The translations under genes were made by a program, and so were the position numbers. Below are positions 9,398 to 17,390 of a stretch of DNA of 64,000 nt, one piece after another. Position 1 is the stretch's first letter. Each line of letters starts with the position of its first letter. Below the pieces are notes generated by a model that did not search any database, was not told where the DNA came from, and saw only the letters and a list, made by a program, of their open reading frames with translations. Source of the DNA: Flammeovirgaceae bacterium (GTDB lineage Bacteria; Bacteroidota; Bacteroidia; Cytophagales; Cyclobacteriaceae). The stretch is taken from NCBI GenBank assembly GCA_027487845.1, contig JAIYCV010000023.1, positions 124,001-188,000 on the forward strand, written 5' to 3'.

Positions 9398-9604
9398 ATG
9401 AAAAAGAACATGGGTATGACAGATCGAGTTATCAGAATTTTGGTAGCACTGATAATTGTTGGATTGTATTTTACAAACCAAATCACAGGTTTGGCAGCAA
9501 TTATCCTTTTGATTTTAGCGGCCATTTTCATCCTTACAAGTTTTATTAGTTTTTGTCCATTGTATTTCCCTTTCGGGATTTCCACAAAGGGCAAACAAAA
9601 GTAA
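9398..9604 (+). CDS. DUF2892 (YgaP-type) membrane protein, copy 2
   Basis: 68 residues with two predicted membrane helices and the family ending S-F-C-P-L-Y-F-P-F-G-I-S-T, close to the consensus C-P-L-Y...G-I-S-T. The initial M-x-D-R-V-I-R-I-L is also typical. It opens an operon of small membrane and sulfurtransferase genes (9398-11683) under regulatory copy 3. The Cys in C-P-L-Y could be a persulfide or metal acceptor; that is inference. Confidence 0.88.
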   Translation: MKKNMGMTDRVIRILVALIIVGLYFTNQITGLAAIILLILAAIFILTSFISFCPLYFPFGISTKGKQK

Positions 9605-9605
9605 A

Positions 9606-9809
9606 ATGGAGTTTATTGCTAAATATAAACTCACCTTGATAGGTGTAGTTGTGGGCACGATTGGTGGCTTTCTATATTATTATTTTTTAGGTTGTTCCAG
9701 TGGCACATGTGCTATTACTTCAAATCCTATAAATAGTTCTTTGTATGGAGCCGTGATGGGTGGTTTGGTTTTTAACATGGCAAAAGAACAAAAAGCTAAA
9801 AAAGAATAA
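9606..9809 (+). CDS. DUF6132-family small membrane protein
   Basis: 67 residues, starting one base after the previous stop. It has a central segment Y-Y-Y-F-L-G-C-S-S-G-T-C-A-I-T between two short hydrophobic helices and a Lys-rich C-terminal tail. The C-S-S-G-T-C motif (two Cys five apart) followed by N-P-x-N-S-S-L-Y-G-A-V-M-G-G is characteristic of DUF6132, often found beside rhodaneses and DUF2892 proteins in Bacteroidota. The paired cysteines suggest redox or sulfur chemistry. No function is established. Confidence 0.8.
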   Translation: MEFIAKYKLTLIGVVVGTIGGFLYYYFLGCSSGTCAITSNPINSSLYGAVMGGLVFNMAKEQKAKKE

Positions 9810-9810
9810 G

Positions 9811-10083
9811 ATGAACTCAGAAAAAGTTATTGTAGCTAATATAAAGTGTAATGGTTGCGCTACCACGATTAAAAATGAATTGTTAAAAATACAAGGTGTA
9901 AAGAGCGTAGAGGTTGACGTGGAAAACGACAGCATTGATCTTTCTTATGAAAATATTCAAAGAGATTTAATCATCAGCAAGCTGCATTCTTTAGGCTATC
10001 CAGAAGCTACTGAAAAAAATGGCCTACTACTGCAGCTAAAAAGCTACACCAGTTGTATGATTGGAAAAATCAATAATCTTTAA
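9811..10083 (+). CDS. Heavy-metal-associated (HMA) domain protein
   Basis: 90 residues. The frame is open upstream to 9760, but that part overlaps the DUF6132 gene; ATG 9811, one base after its stop, is the likely start. One HMA domain has C13-N-G-C16 in the metal-binding loop (I-K-C-N-G-C-A-T-T-I) and the following V-K-S-V-E-V-D strand. Such domains carry Cu(I) or similar soft metals. The tail (about 68-90) holds one further Cys. No P-type ATPase is encoded nearby, so a chaperone or sulfur-linked role is possible. Confidence 0.85.
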   Translation: MNSEKVIVANIKCNGCATTIKNELLKIQGVKSVEVDVENDSIDLSYENIQRDLIISKLHSLGYPEATEKNGLLLQLKSYTSCMIGKINNL

Positions 10084-10093
10084 ATCAATACGT

Positions 10094-10378
10094 ATGAATA
10101 TCGAAGAAGTAATTAGAGAAAAACAAGGAACAATAGTAGATGTGCGAACCCCAGCAGAATTTATGGGTGGTAATGTAGAGGGGTCAATCAATATTCCTTT
10201 GCAGGAAATTGCGAATAGAATAGATGAACTAAAAAAATTAAAACAACCATTGGTATTGTGTTGTGCTTCAGGCAACAGAAGTGGTCAGGCACATCGTTAT
10301 TTAATGCAGCAAGGCATTGAATGTTTAAATGGTGGATCTTGGATGGACGTAAATTACTATCAATCACAAATAGTATAA
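10094..10378 (+). CDS. Single-domain rhodanese (sulfurtransferase), copy 1
   Basis: 94 residues from ATG 10094; an in-frame ATG at 10061 would overlap the upstream gene and is less likely. It has V-D-V-R-T-P-A-E-F near 15-23 and an active-site loop C56-C57-A-S-G-N-R-S. Cys57 is the expected persulfide-carrying residue and the preceding Cys56 is shared with copy 2. It moves sulfane sulfur between donors and thiol acceptors. It lies in the DUF2892 operon and resembles the rhodanese half of YgaP encoded separately. Confidence 0.9.
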   Translation: MNIEEVIREKQGTIVDVRTPAEFMGGNVEGSINIPLQEIANRIDELKKLKQPLVLCCASGNRSGQAHRYLMQQGIECLNGGSWMDVNYYQSQIV

Positions 10379-10382
10379 ACAA

Positions 10383-10718
10383 ATGATTAACACAATCAAG
10401 AAATTAATTGGCTTAGGTCCCAAAGTGGATTTTGCACAATTGGTAAAACAAGGTGCTGTTATCTTAGATGTTCGCACCAAGGCAGAATATCAAACTGGCC
10501 ATATAAAGGGTTCACAAAATATTCCTTTGGACGTGCTTGCAAATCAGTATTCAAAATTGAAGAAAGACGAAGCAATTATCACATGCTGTGCTTCGGGTAT
10601 GAGAAGCGCTTCAGCAAAAAGTCTCTTAAAATCAAATGGCTTTCTAAAAGTCTACAACGGAGGTGGATGGAGTAGCCTTCAAAATAAAATCCAGAGAGGA
10701 AAATTTATAAAGGCCTGA
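10383..10718 (+). CDS. Single-domain rhodanese (sulfurtransferase), copy 2
   Basis: 111 residues, starting five bases after copy 1 ends. It has L-D-V-R-T-K-A-E-Y at 28-36 and an active loop C68-C69-A-S-G-M-R-S with the same double Cys as its neighbour. About 15 extra N-terminal residues carry a short amphipathic segment (M-I-N-T-I-K-K-L-I-G-L-G). The two genes are probably an old tandem duplication with divergence. Confidence 0.9.
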   Translation: MINTIKKLIGLGPKVDFAQLVKQGAVILDVRTKAEYQTGHIKGSQNIPLDVLANQYSKLKKDEAIITCCASGMRSASAKSLLKSNGFLKVYNGGGWSSLQNKIQRGKFIKA

Positions 10719-10727
10719 CTTTAAACG

Positions 10728-11105
10728 ATGATTGCGAAAGGAACTAGATTGTATAGCATATTGAATCATAAATGTCCTCAATGCCATGAAGGCAGATTAT
10801 TTGTTACTAAAGCGTATAGCAAGGGTTTTATGAAAATGCCAGAACGCTGCACCAATTGCGGTCTGCGCTATGAACAAGAACCATCGTTTTATTCAGGCGC
10901 AATGTACGTGAGCTATGCGTTGCAAGTAGCTTTATTTACAACAGTTTACGTGGCATTGAGGGTATTATTTAATCCATCAATGGAAGTTTATCTTTACGCA
11001 ACAATTGCATCTGCTCTGCTGTTATTCCCAGTAACACTCCGCTTATCCAGAGCCATTTATATTAATTTCTTTTTTAGCTACAAAGGAGTGCTTTCAAAAA
11101 AGTAA
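10728..11105 (+). CDS. DUF983 zinc-ribbon membrane protein
   Basis: 125 residues. The N-terminal zinc ribbon has C16-P-Q-C19 and C41-T-N-C44, followed by two or three membrane helices (about 58-115). The spacing and the G-L-R-Y-E-Q-E-P-S-F-Y-S-G-A-M-Y-V-S-Y motif are those of DUF983, often encoded near terminal-oxidase genes. It starts nine bases after the rhodanese stop. Molecular role unknown. Confidence 0.88.
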   Translation: MIAKGTRLYSILNHKCPQCHEGRLFVTKAYSKGFMKMPERCTNCGLRYEQEPSFYSGAMYVSYALQVALFTTVYVALRVLFNPSMEVYLYATIASALLLFPVTLRLSRAIYINFFFSYKGVLSKK

Positions 11106-11110
11106 ATTCT

Positions 11111-11683
11111 ATGGTGGAAGAGTCATTTGAACTGAAACATAAAATAATAAGTCGTTTAGCAGAAAAGAAAAAGTTCGCGAGTGCAAAAAATGGAATAGCC
11201 AGGCTGTTGATGTTGATCAGTAGTTTAATTTTGCTGACACTATTAAAAATTTCTATTCTCTTCTCGTCCAAGTCGGTTGAAATTCCTATAGCTTATTGGT
11301 CAAGTATTTTACTTTTGTCTTGTTCTCTTTTCACAATGCACAGAGCAAAGTATTTCATCTTAGAAGGTGATTTATCTGTAGCCAAAGAATTGGTAAGGCT
11401 AACTGTATTGCTAAACGCTACAGTTGTAGTTGGTCTAATTTTAAGCCTTTTAACTTGGTCGAAGGTTTTTCACGATCTCCACCATTTCACGACATCAGGT
11501 ATTATCATCTTTGCCTCTGTTTATCTAATCAATATTATAATCGCAAGCTTCGTGCTCTTTTCAATCTACAAAAAGCTAAAAGCTTACGAAATTCATTCTA
11601 TGGAAATGCACAGTTTCAATTCAGCTTACATATTCCAAATATTTCTATTAGCATTTTTATGCCTATTCGGAATGTTGCTGTGA
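11111..11683 (+). CDS. Multi-pass membrane protein resembling cytochrome c oxidase subunit III
   Basis: 190 residues with five predicted membrane segments. The layout (I-P-I-A-Y-W-S-S-I-L-L-L-S, then H-R-A-K-Y, then L-V-R-L-T-V-L-L-N) recalls heme-copper oxidase subunit III, whose start is P-x-P-F-W-x-S followed by A-x-x-x-x-R. No other oxidase subunit lies nearby and the similarity is weak, so this is tentative. It is the last gene of the operon, five bases after the DUF983 gene, and ends convergently with osmC. Confidence 0.55.
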   Translation: MVEESFELKHKIISRLAEKKKFASAKNGIARLLMLISSLILLTLLKISILFSSKSVEIPIAYWSSILLLSCSLFTMHRAKYFILEGDLSVAKELVRLTVLLNATVVVGLILSLLTWSKVFHDLHHFTTSGIIIFASVYLINIIIASFVLFSIYKKLKAYEIHSMEMHSFNSAYIFQIFLLAFLCLFGMLL

Positions 11684-11700
11684 TTATAAAGAATTGTTTA

Positions 11701-12147
11701 TTATTTTATGATGATTTTTGTAGTCAACGTAACTTTCGACTTGACTGAATTTGAAATAAGGCATGCTGCCTCTGATTTTTGTAAAACCTTTTCGGCTCTT
11801 TCACGGTCTTTTTCATCGGTAATGATGACGGTAGGTTCAAGAATAATTTCGCTCATCATGAATTTACCCTCTACCTGTTCCAACTTACCTTTCGATTTAC
11901 AACTAAAGCTGACAAAAGAGAGTTTTGAATTTTCTGCGATTGATAAAAAAGTTGTCATTAAACAACTACTTACAGCTGCTGTGAACAAATGCTCTGGCGA
12001 CCATATTCCTGGTATGCCTTTAGGGAATTCAGGTGGCGTAGCAACTTCAATGCAACTTCCTGCATCCTTATTTAGCTCGGGTGAACACATGATGCCCTTG
12101 CGATCTGAACTCCAGTTTACCTCAACATTGTAATAATGCGTCTCCAT
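11701..12147 (-). CDS. OsmC-family peroxiredoxin-like protein
   Basis: 148 residues. Both catalytic cysteines are visible: C62 in A-V-S-S-C-L-M-T-T-F and C129 in E-A-A-C-L-I-S-N-S. The family reduces organic hydroperoxides, and some members act on persulfides. It starts one base after the stop of the upstream peroxiredoxin gene, so the two are translated from one message controlled by regulatory copy 4. Confidence 0.93.
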   Translation of the reverse strand: METHYYNVEVNWSSDRKGIMCSPELNKDAGSCIEVATPPEFPKGIPGIWSPEHLFTAAVSSCLMTTFLSIAENSKLSFVSFSCKSKGKLEQVEGKFMMSEIILEPTVIITDEKDRERAEKVLQKSEAACLISNSVKSKVTLTTKIIIK

Positions 12148-12148
12148 T

Positions 12149-12847
12149 TTATTTGGTTTTTATCTTATCAAGTGCTAAGGGCTTAGTGCAGAAAAACCAG
12201 TCATAACAGGTCATGCCGTCTTTACTTTCCATTCTTTCTTTTGCCACACCGCAAGAACCTGCGGTTGGCACAATAACATCATCCCCAGGTTGCCAATCAG
12301 CAGGTGTTGCAATACTATAAGTATCGGCTGTTTGCATGGCAATTAATGCTCTCTTCAACTCATCGAAATTTCTTCCCATAGAAAGCGGATAATAAATAAT
12401 GGCGCGAATCATTCCTTTGGGATCAATAAAGAAAACTGCTCTTACAGCTTTGGTAGAACTTTCACCGGGTTGTATCATTCCATATTTTTTGGCAACCTCC
12501 ATGGTGATGTCTTCAATCAAAGGAAAAGTCACTTCGATATTTTTCATTCCCTTGAATTCAATCTTTTCCTTGATTGTTCTTAACCACGCAATGTTGCTAT
12601 ACAAACCATCGATAGATAACCCTACAAGCTGACAATTCAACGCAGTAAACTCTGGTTCTCTTTTTGCGAACGTCATAAACTCAGACGTGCATACGGGTGT
12701 AAAGTCGGCAGGGTGGCTGAAAAGAATAATCCATTTATCCTTGTAATCCACTGGGAAATTGATTTCGCCTTGGGTTGTTATCGCTTTAAATTCAGGAGCT
12801 TTATCTCCTATGCGGGGCATTGCCACTAATTGTTCAGTTGTTTCCAT
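12149..12847 (-). CDS. Prx6-type peroxiredoxin
   Basis: 232 residues, the length of the Prx6 subfamily. The peroxidatic site P46-A-D-F-T50-P-V-C53 is intact. The C-terminal third contains further cysteines (A-G-S-C-G-V, T-C-Y-D-W-F-F-C) that may act in resolution, as in archaeal Prx6-like enzymes. It reduces H2O2 and organic peroxides in the cytoplasm. First gene of a two-gene operon with osmC. Confidence 0.93.
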   Translation of the reverse strand: METTEQLVAMPRIGDKAPEFKAITTQGEINFPVDYKDKWIILFSHPADFTPVCTSEFMTFAKREPEFTALNCQLVGLSIDGLYSNIAWLRTIKEKIEFKGMKNIEVTFPLIEDITMEVAKKYGMIQPGESSTKAVRAVFFIDPKGMIRAIIYYPLSMGRNFDELKRALIAMQTADTYSIATPADWQPGDDVIVPTAGSCGVAKERMESKDGMTCYDWFFCTKPLALDKIKTK

Positions 12848-12892
12848 TTTTTCGTTTTTAAGGTACTAATTGTGTTACTTTCAATTGTTGTT

Positions 12893-12936
12893 TGAAATTA
12901 GTTTGTCGGTTTGTCATCGAATGTGACTACTGTCAC
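12893..12936 (-). promoter_or_regulatory. Crp/Fnr-type site, copy 4 (peroxiredoxin/OsmC operon)
   Basis: GTGAC-TACT-GTCAC at 12923-12936, within GAATGTGAC...GTCACACTC. Read toward the peroxiredoxin gene, the octamer starting 36 bp into the unit is TAATTTCA (12900 down to 12893), which keeps TAnnTT but lacks the final TG. The box is weak although the geometry matches copies 1-3. Confidence 0.65.
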
Positions 12937-13196
12937 ACTCTGAGAAATGATTTTATCAATTCAAGTGACCAAATCTCTCCAATACCTTCTCTGAAAGATA
13001 TTCTAATAAGTGCAATACATTTATGATACCAATCAGGCGAACCGGTAGTCAATATCACAAGGTGTGTTAAAATGTGAGTATTGACACGCCAGATAAGGTT
13101 TTACTAATAGGCGGTTAATTCAATTAGAAATTAAAGTCCATCATATGACAAAATGTGTAGAATTTATTCCCCTTCCCGCAGGTTATATGGTGTTCC
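12937..13196. other. Intergenic stretch with no recognisable gene
   Basis: Left border of the accessory island. I see no open frame of note, tRNA or strong terminator. I looked for a second copy of the tRNA-Asn 3' end as a left attachment site and did not find one by eye. Confidence 0.5.
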
Positions 13197-13662
13197 TCAT
13201 TCCTTGCCGCAATAAGTCATGCCAGCACTCACAGTCCGTGCTGCTGCAATCACACATCCAACCACGCAAGCAGCACCAACTGTTTGCCTAAAGGTTTCGC
13301 TTCGCTTCATGCTGTCATGTGCTTTTGCTTTTGCATCGGCATTTGTCACGGCAGCTCCCCTGTTCGGCATCAATCCAATCCAAGTTTGCGACTTGCCATG
13401 ATCCCGAAAGCGCAACTTGCATATGGGCTCTTCTAGGTGTCGTTTACCAAATAGTATAAACCGTTCGCCTTTACTGAGGTTGCTTGGCAACAATTTCTCT
13501 TCCTCAAACAATCGCTTCCATTTGGTTTTATTCAGTCGGGATGTCTTGTCAAGGTAGTTCCAAGTTTTCTCAATATCAAGTTCATCAAAAACGGCCTTGA
13601 TTCATTCGGGAAAATACCGACTTCTCCAAAATTTCTTTCCTCGCTTGGACGCCCCATGATTT
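13197..13662 (-). pseudogene. GC-rich remnant of an unrecognised gene
   Basis: On the minus strand an open frame (13197-13511, 104 residues) continues upstream to about 13600 without a start. It connects, by an apparent frameshift near 13600, to a short reading frame starting M-G-R-P-S-E-E-R-N. The C-terminal part is Ala-rich and ends G-M-T-Y-C-G-K-E. The stretch 13200-13400 is clearly richer in G+C than its surroundings, suggesting transfer. I do not recognise the family and propose no function. Confidence 0.4.
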
Positions 13663-14031
13663 CTATACAAACTTCATTTGTTTAGGTTGAATGCTAGACG
13701 CTAAAAGCTGATCGATCTCTTGGTAGAAAGGTTCGTTTGTTAAATGAACCATAGGCCTCTTCATCAATTGAGAAACAACATTTTCGTAATGCTGAAGACC
13801 AACACTGGAATTTTTAAGTGCTATCAATTCTTCTTTAATCCTTAAGGAGGAATCCTTATCAGGCTTATATTGGAATTTGAAGTCAAGGTAAACCGTAAGT
13901 TCACCAACTAACCGATTAATGATTAGAGCGCGGTGCTCTTTGATAATTTCCCTTAGCTGCACCAAGAGAACTTCCTGGTTGGTATCAATAAGATTTTTTG
14001 AGCCTAATAAGGCACTTTTTACTGTTTTCAT
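13663..14031 (-). CDS. Hypothetical protein divergent from hsdM
   Basis: 122 residues from ATG 14031; the frame also allows a TTG at 14052, which I reject in favour of ATG. The protein is predicted mostly helical with charged and hydrophobic alternation, no signal peptide and no membrane segment (I-I-K-E-H-R-A-L-I-I-N-R-L near 36-48). It points away from hsdM, with a shared upstream region holding three copies of a 9-bp word. It could be a small control gene of the island. No family recognised. Confidence 0.55.
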   Translation of the reverse strand: MKTVKSALLGSKNLIDTNQEVLLVQLREIIKEHRALIINRLVGELTVYLDFKFQYKPDKDSSLRIKEELIALKNSSVGLQHYENVVSQLMKRPMVHLTNEPFYQEIDQLLASSIQPKQMKFV

Positions 14032-14032
14032 A

Positions 14033-14082
14033 ATTACTAATTTATTTAGCAATACTAATTAAAAACTATTTATATTAGTAAT
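14033..14082. promoter_or_regulatory. Operator-like set of ATTACTAAT / ATTAGTAAT words
   Basis: ATTACTAAT at 14033-14041, AATACTAAT at 14051-14059, and the inverted ATTAGTAAT at 14074-14082. They lie just upstream of ATG 14031 in the divergent region shared with hsdM. Likely binding sites for a dimeric regulator; AT-richness makes chance partly possible. Confidence 0.4.
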
Positions 14083-14172
14083 TAATCGGTAGAAAAGCTT
14101 CAAAACCTTATTTAAACCAGAGAATTAGTCTTTTTTGAGATTCATTTTATATCTTGATAGGGATTTCTTTTT

Positions 14173-15702
14173 ATGACTGACAACTTGGAATTGGAGAAAA
14201 AACTTTGGCAAGCTGCCGACAAACTCCGCAATAACATGGATGCTGCGGAATATAAGCATGTGGTGCTTGGGCTAATTTTCCTGAAATATATCTCGGATGC
14301 ATTTCAAGAACTCTACCAAAAGTTGGAAGCGGAGAAAAACAAAACAGGTGCCGACCCTGAAGACAAAGACGAATACACGGCTGAAAGAGTTTTTTATGTC
14401 CCTCCATCTGCTCGCTGGAAGTGGCTACAAGGTAGAGCCAAACTTCCTACCATTGGCAAGGACATAGATGATGCAATGGATGCCCTTGAAAAGGATAACC
14501 CGACTTTGAAGGGCGTGCTTCCTAAAGACTATGCAAGACCTGCACTAGATAAACAAAGACTGGGCGAACTCATTGACTTAATAGGTTCAATCACCTTGAG
14601 CAAAGGTGGCAATGGAAAAGGCAAAGACGTCTTAGGCTTTGTATTCGAATATTTCCTTGGTCAGTTTGCTGATGCCGAAGGTAAGAAAGGTGGACAGTTC
14701 TACACCCCACAAAGCATCGTAAAGTTATTGGTTGAAGTACTAGCGCCTGAACCAGAGAAGCGTGTGTATGATGGTTGTTGTGGAAGTGGTGGAATGTTTG
14801 TGCAAAGCGAACGGTTTATTGAACTTCACGAACACCGTAAAGGTAAGATTTCAGTTTACGGACAAGAGAGTAACCCAACAACTTTTCGGTTGGCCAAAAT
14901 GAATTTAGCTATTCGCGGCATTGATGCAAAGATTGAGTTGGGTGACACATTGATGAACGACAAGTTTCCTGAATTGAAAGTGGATTACATAATTGCCAAT
15001 CCTCCCTTTAATGTGAGCGATTATAATATTAACAAAGCAGAAACGCACAAATGGAAATATGGAATTCCACCAACTGGGAACGCCAACTATGCGTGGCTCC
15101 AACATTTCATAAGTAAACTGGCTCCGAACGGAACAGCAGGTATTGTTTTGGCGAACGGAAGTATGAGTAGCGATACTTCCACGGAAGGACAAATAAGAAA
15201 GGAATTGATTGAGAATGATTTAGTGGATTGTATGGTGGCTCTCCCACCTCAATTATTTTACAATACGCAGATTCCAGCTTGCTTATGGTTTCTTTCAAGA
15301 AATAAAATCAATAGTAAATTCAGAAACCGCAGCAATGAAATCCTGTTTATTGATGCCCGTGAAATTGGTTCGATGATTAGCCGGAAACAAAAGGAGTTGA
15401 ATGATGCTGACATTCTGAAAATCGCTGATACCTACCATAACTGGAGAAGCAAAGAATGGAAAAAGAAATACAAAGACATTCCGGGTTTGTGCAAATCGGC
15501 CAACGTTGAAGAAATACGCAAGAACAATTATGTGCTGACTCCCGGACGTTATATTGACTTTAAAGAAGTTAAAGAAGACAAAAAGGGATTTGATAAAAAG
15601 ATGAAAAGTTTAACAGCCACATTAGCTGAGCAAATGGAGAAGGCTGGTAAGTTGGACAAGGAAATAAAGAAGAACTTAATGAAGATTGGTTATGAGTTCT
15701 GA
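14173..15702 (+). CDS. hsdM: Type I restriction-modification system DNA methyltransferase subunit
   Basis: 509 residues, full length for HsdM. The N-terminal helical HsdM_N domain (about 5-140) is followed by an N6-adenine methyltransferase core. The S-adenosylmethionine loop is [10 protein letters not shown] near 199-208 and the catalytic motif is N276-[11 protein letters not shown], typical of the family, lies near 172-179. Next in order come dinD and hsdS, a common arrangement, but hsdS is broken and no hsdR is in the window. The gene itself has no visible defect. Without specificity subunit it should not methylate, unless another hsdS exists elsewhere. Confidence 0.95.
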   Translation: MTDNLELEKKLWQAADKLRNNMDAAEYKHVVLGLIFLKYISDAFQELYQKLEAEKNKTGADPEDKDEYTAERVFYVPPSARWKWLQGRAKLPTIGKDIDDAMDALEKDNPTLKGVLPKDYARPALDKQRLGELIDLIGSITLSKGGNGKGKDVLGFVFEYFLGQFADAEGKKGGQFYTPQSIVKLLVEVLAPEPEKRVYDGCCGSGGMFVQSERFIELHEHRKGKISVYGQESNPTTFRLAKMNLAIRGIDAKIELGDTLMNDKFPELKVDYIIANPPFNVSDYNINKAETHKWKYGIPPTGNANYAWLQHFISKLAPNGTAGIVLANGSMSSDTSTEGQIRKELIENDLVDCMVALPPQLFYNTQIPACLWFLSRNKINSKFRNRSNEILFIDAREIGSMISRKQKELNDADILKIADTYHNWRSKEWKKKYKDIPGLCKSANVEEIRKNNYVLTPGRYIDFKEVKEDKKGFDKKMKSLTATLAEQMEKAGKLDKEIKKNLMKIGYEF

Positions 15703-15875
15703 ATTACGCAGCCAGTGGTTGCGTAAATGCAAAGGGATTTGCGCAGGTGCGCCCTGCGTAATTGTGCAGCCGATAGTAGCACAATTACAACCATTTTGCT
15801 GATGTCTGGAAAATGGTAAACCTATTGAATTATATACGTTCTTGACAATGCAGATAACTAAACAGAAACACGAAC

Positions 15876-16724
15876 ATGGCAAATGAATTATCTAAACCAG
15901 GTTCCTCGCTCTTTGAGCAATTAAAAAGGGTGGATGATAAAGGAAACGAATATTGGACAGCCCGTGATATGGCCAAAGTGCTTGAATACTCGGAGTACAG
16001 GCATTTCCAGCCAGTAATTGTTAAAGCCAAAGAGGCCAGTAAAAACAGTGGCCACAAGTCAGAAGATCATTTCGAGGATATCCTCGATATGATCGAAATA
16101 GGTAAGGGTGGCCAACGTGGAGTAGAGAATATAAAACTCTCGCGCTACGCCTGTTACCTCATTGTACAAAATGCCGACCCCTCTAAAGAAGTGGTGGCCT
16201 TGGGGCAAACGTACTTTGCTGTGCAAACCCGCCTGCGCGAAATACAGCAGATGGACGAATATAACCGCCTGAGCACGGAAGATGAAAAGCGATTATTTCT
16301 GCGAAACGAAATGGCCAAGCACAATACGCAACTGGCGGCAGCAGCAAAAAACGCGGGCGTAACGGGTTCTCTCGATTATGCCATCTTTCAAAACCACGGC
16401 TACATGGGTTTGTATGGCGGGCTCGATGCCAAAGGCATACACAAAAGAAAAGGCCTGAAAAAATCACAGCAGATACTCGACCACATGGGCAGCACCGAAC
16501 TGGCCGCCAACCTTTTCCGCGCTACGCAAACCGAAGAGAAACTGCGCAGAGAAAACATAAAGGGAAAATAGAAAGCCAACCAAACCCATTATGAAGTGGG
16601 CAAGAAAGTGCGGCAAACGATTAAAGACATTGGAGGCACAATGCCTGAAAACCTGCCCGTAGCCGATAGTATTAAAAAAGTTGAAAGTAAGACCAAACCG
16701 AAATTGAAAAAGAAAAAGGACTAA
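15876..16724 (+). pseudogene. dinD: DinD-type protein interrupted by an in-frame stop
   Basis: The first 231 codons encode a DNA-damage-inducible protein D homologue (N-terminal BRO-like start E-Y-W-T-A-R-D-M-A-K-V-L-E-Y; later G-S-L-D-Y-A-I-F-Q-N-H-G-Y-M-G-L-Y-G-G-L). A TAG at 16569-16571 interrupts it. The same frame then stays open for 50 codons and reads as a normal DinD tail (T-H-Y-E-V-G-K-K-V-R-Q-T-I) to TAA 16722-16724. That TAA overlaps the ATG of hsdS by one base, showing the original operon design. A shortened product may still be made. Confidence 0.8.
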
Positions 16725-17320
16725 TGCCTAAGAATTGGAAAACATATAAGCTTAGAGAATTAGTACACAAAATAGGATCTGGCTCTACACCAAGAGGTGG
16801 AAAAGAAGCTTATTTGGAACATAGTGATATTTCATTAATAAGAAGTCAGAACGTTCTTGACTTTGCGTTTTCAACGGACGGCCTTGCTTTTATTTCAGAT
16901 GAACAGGCTCATGAATTGAAAAGCGTCACAATTGAAAAAGATGATGTCTTATTGAATATAACAGGGGATAGTGTTGCAAGAGTTTGCAAAGTGCCTCCCG
17001 AGTTACTTCCGTAAATTGGTGGATGGTTTGCCAAAGGGATCGAAACATATTCCTATAGGGGAATTATTCATGACACAATAGGAGGTGATTGGGGTAAAGC
17101 GGAGGCAAGTGATGAATTTCCAAAGTGGTATACCGAAATGAATGGACATGAACTTGAGACCAAATTGAAAACTGTATTTCTTTTACTCGAGGGAAATTTT
17201 TGATCCGAGGGGAAGATGCAGGAGGAACTCACTAAAAATTATTGCAAAGTCATTTCCATTTATTCCATTAGAGACAACCAACCTAATTAAGAGACTTGTT
17301 GAATAAAAATTTCAGCTTTG
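16724..17320 (+). pseudogene. hsdS: Type I restriction specificity subunit, truncated and frameshifted
   Basis: The start (16724-17014, 96 residues) is a typical half target-recognition domain: W-K-T-Y-K-L-R-E-L, then G-S-G-S-T-P-R-G-G, then I-R-S-Q-N-V. It stops early at 17012-17014. Downstream, other frames give K-L-V-D-G-L-P-K-G and then T-I-G-G-D-W-G-K-A-E-A-S, which look like a second recognition-domain segment. Several frame changes and stops separate the pieces. HsdS normally has about 400 residues with two recognition domains, so this copy is not functional. Confidence 0.75.
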
Positions 17321-17348
17321 TGTTCCCTTTTGTGTTCCCCTCACATAA

Positions 17349-17379
17349 ATAAAAAAGCCGTTACTATCTGTAACGGCTT
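17349..17379 (-). terminator. Intrinsic terminator of tRNA-Asn
   Basis: Perfect 10-bp stem AAGCCGTTAC / GTAACGGCTT (17355-17364 with 17370-17379) and a 5-base loop. On the minus strand it is followed by a T-rich run (TTTTTTATTT). It lies 11 bases past the tRNA 3' end. Confidence 0.9.
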
Positions 17380-17390
17380 GATCATCAACG

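Noticed and set aside
11708..12133. Open frame of 141 codons on the plus strand
   Set aside because: It is fully antisense to osmC, whose catalytic motifs are clear, and has no recognised content.
12937..13196. Second copy of the tRNA-Asn 3' end as left attachment site
   Set aside because: No matching stretch found by eye on either strand.
13219..13401. Plus-strand open frame of 60 codons in the GC-rich remnant
   Set aside because: Composition is that of a shadow frame; the minus-strand frame is longer and has more protein-like content.
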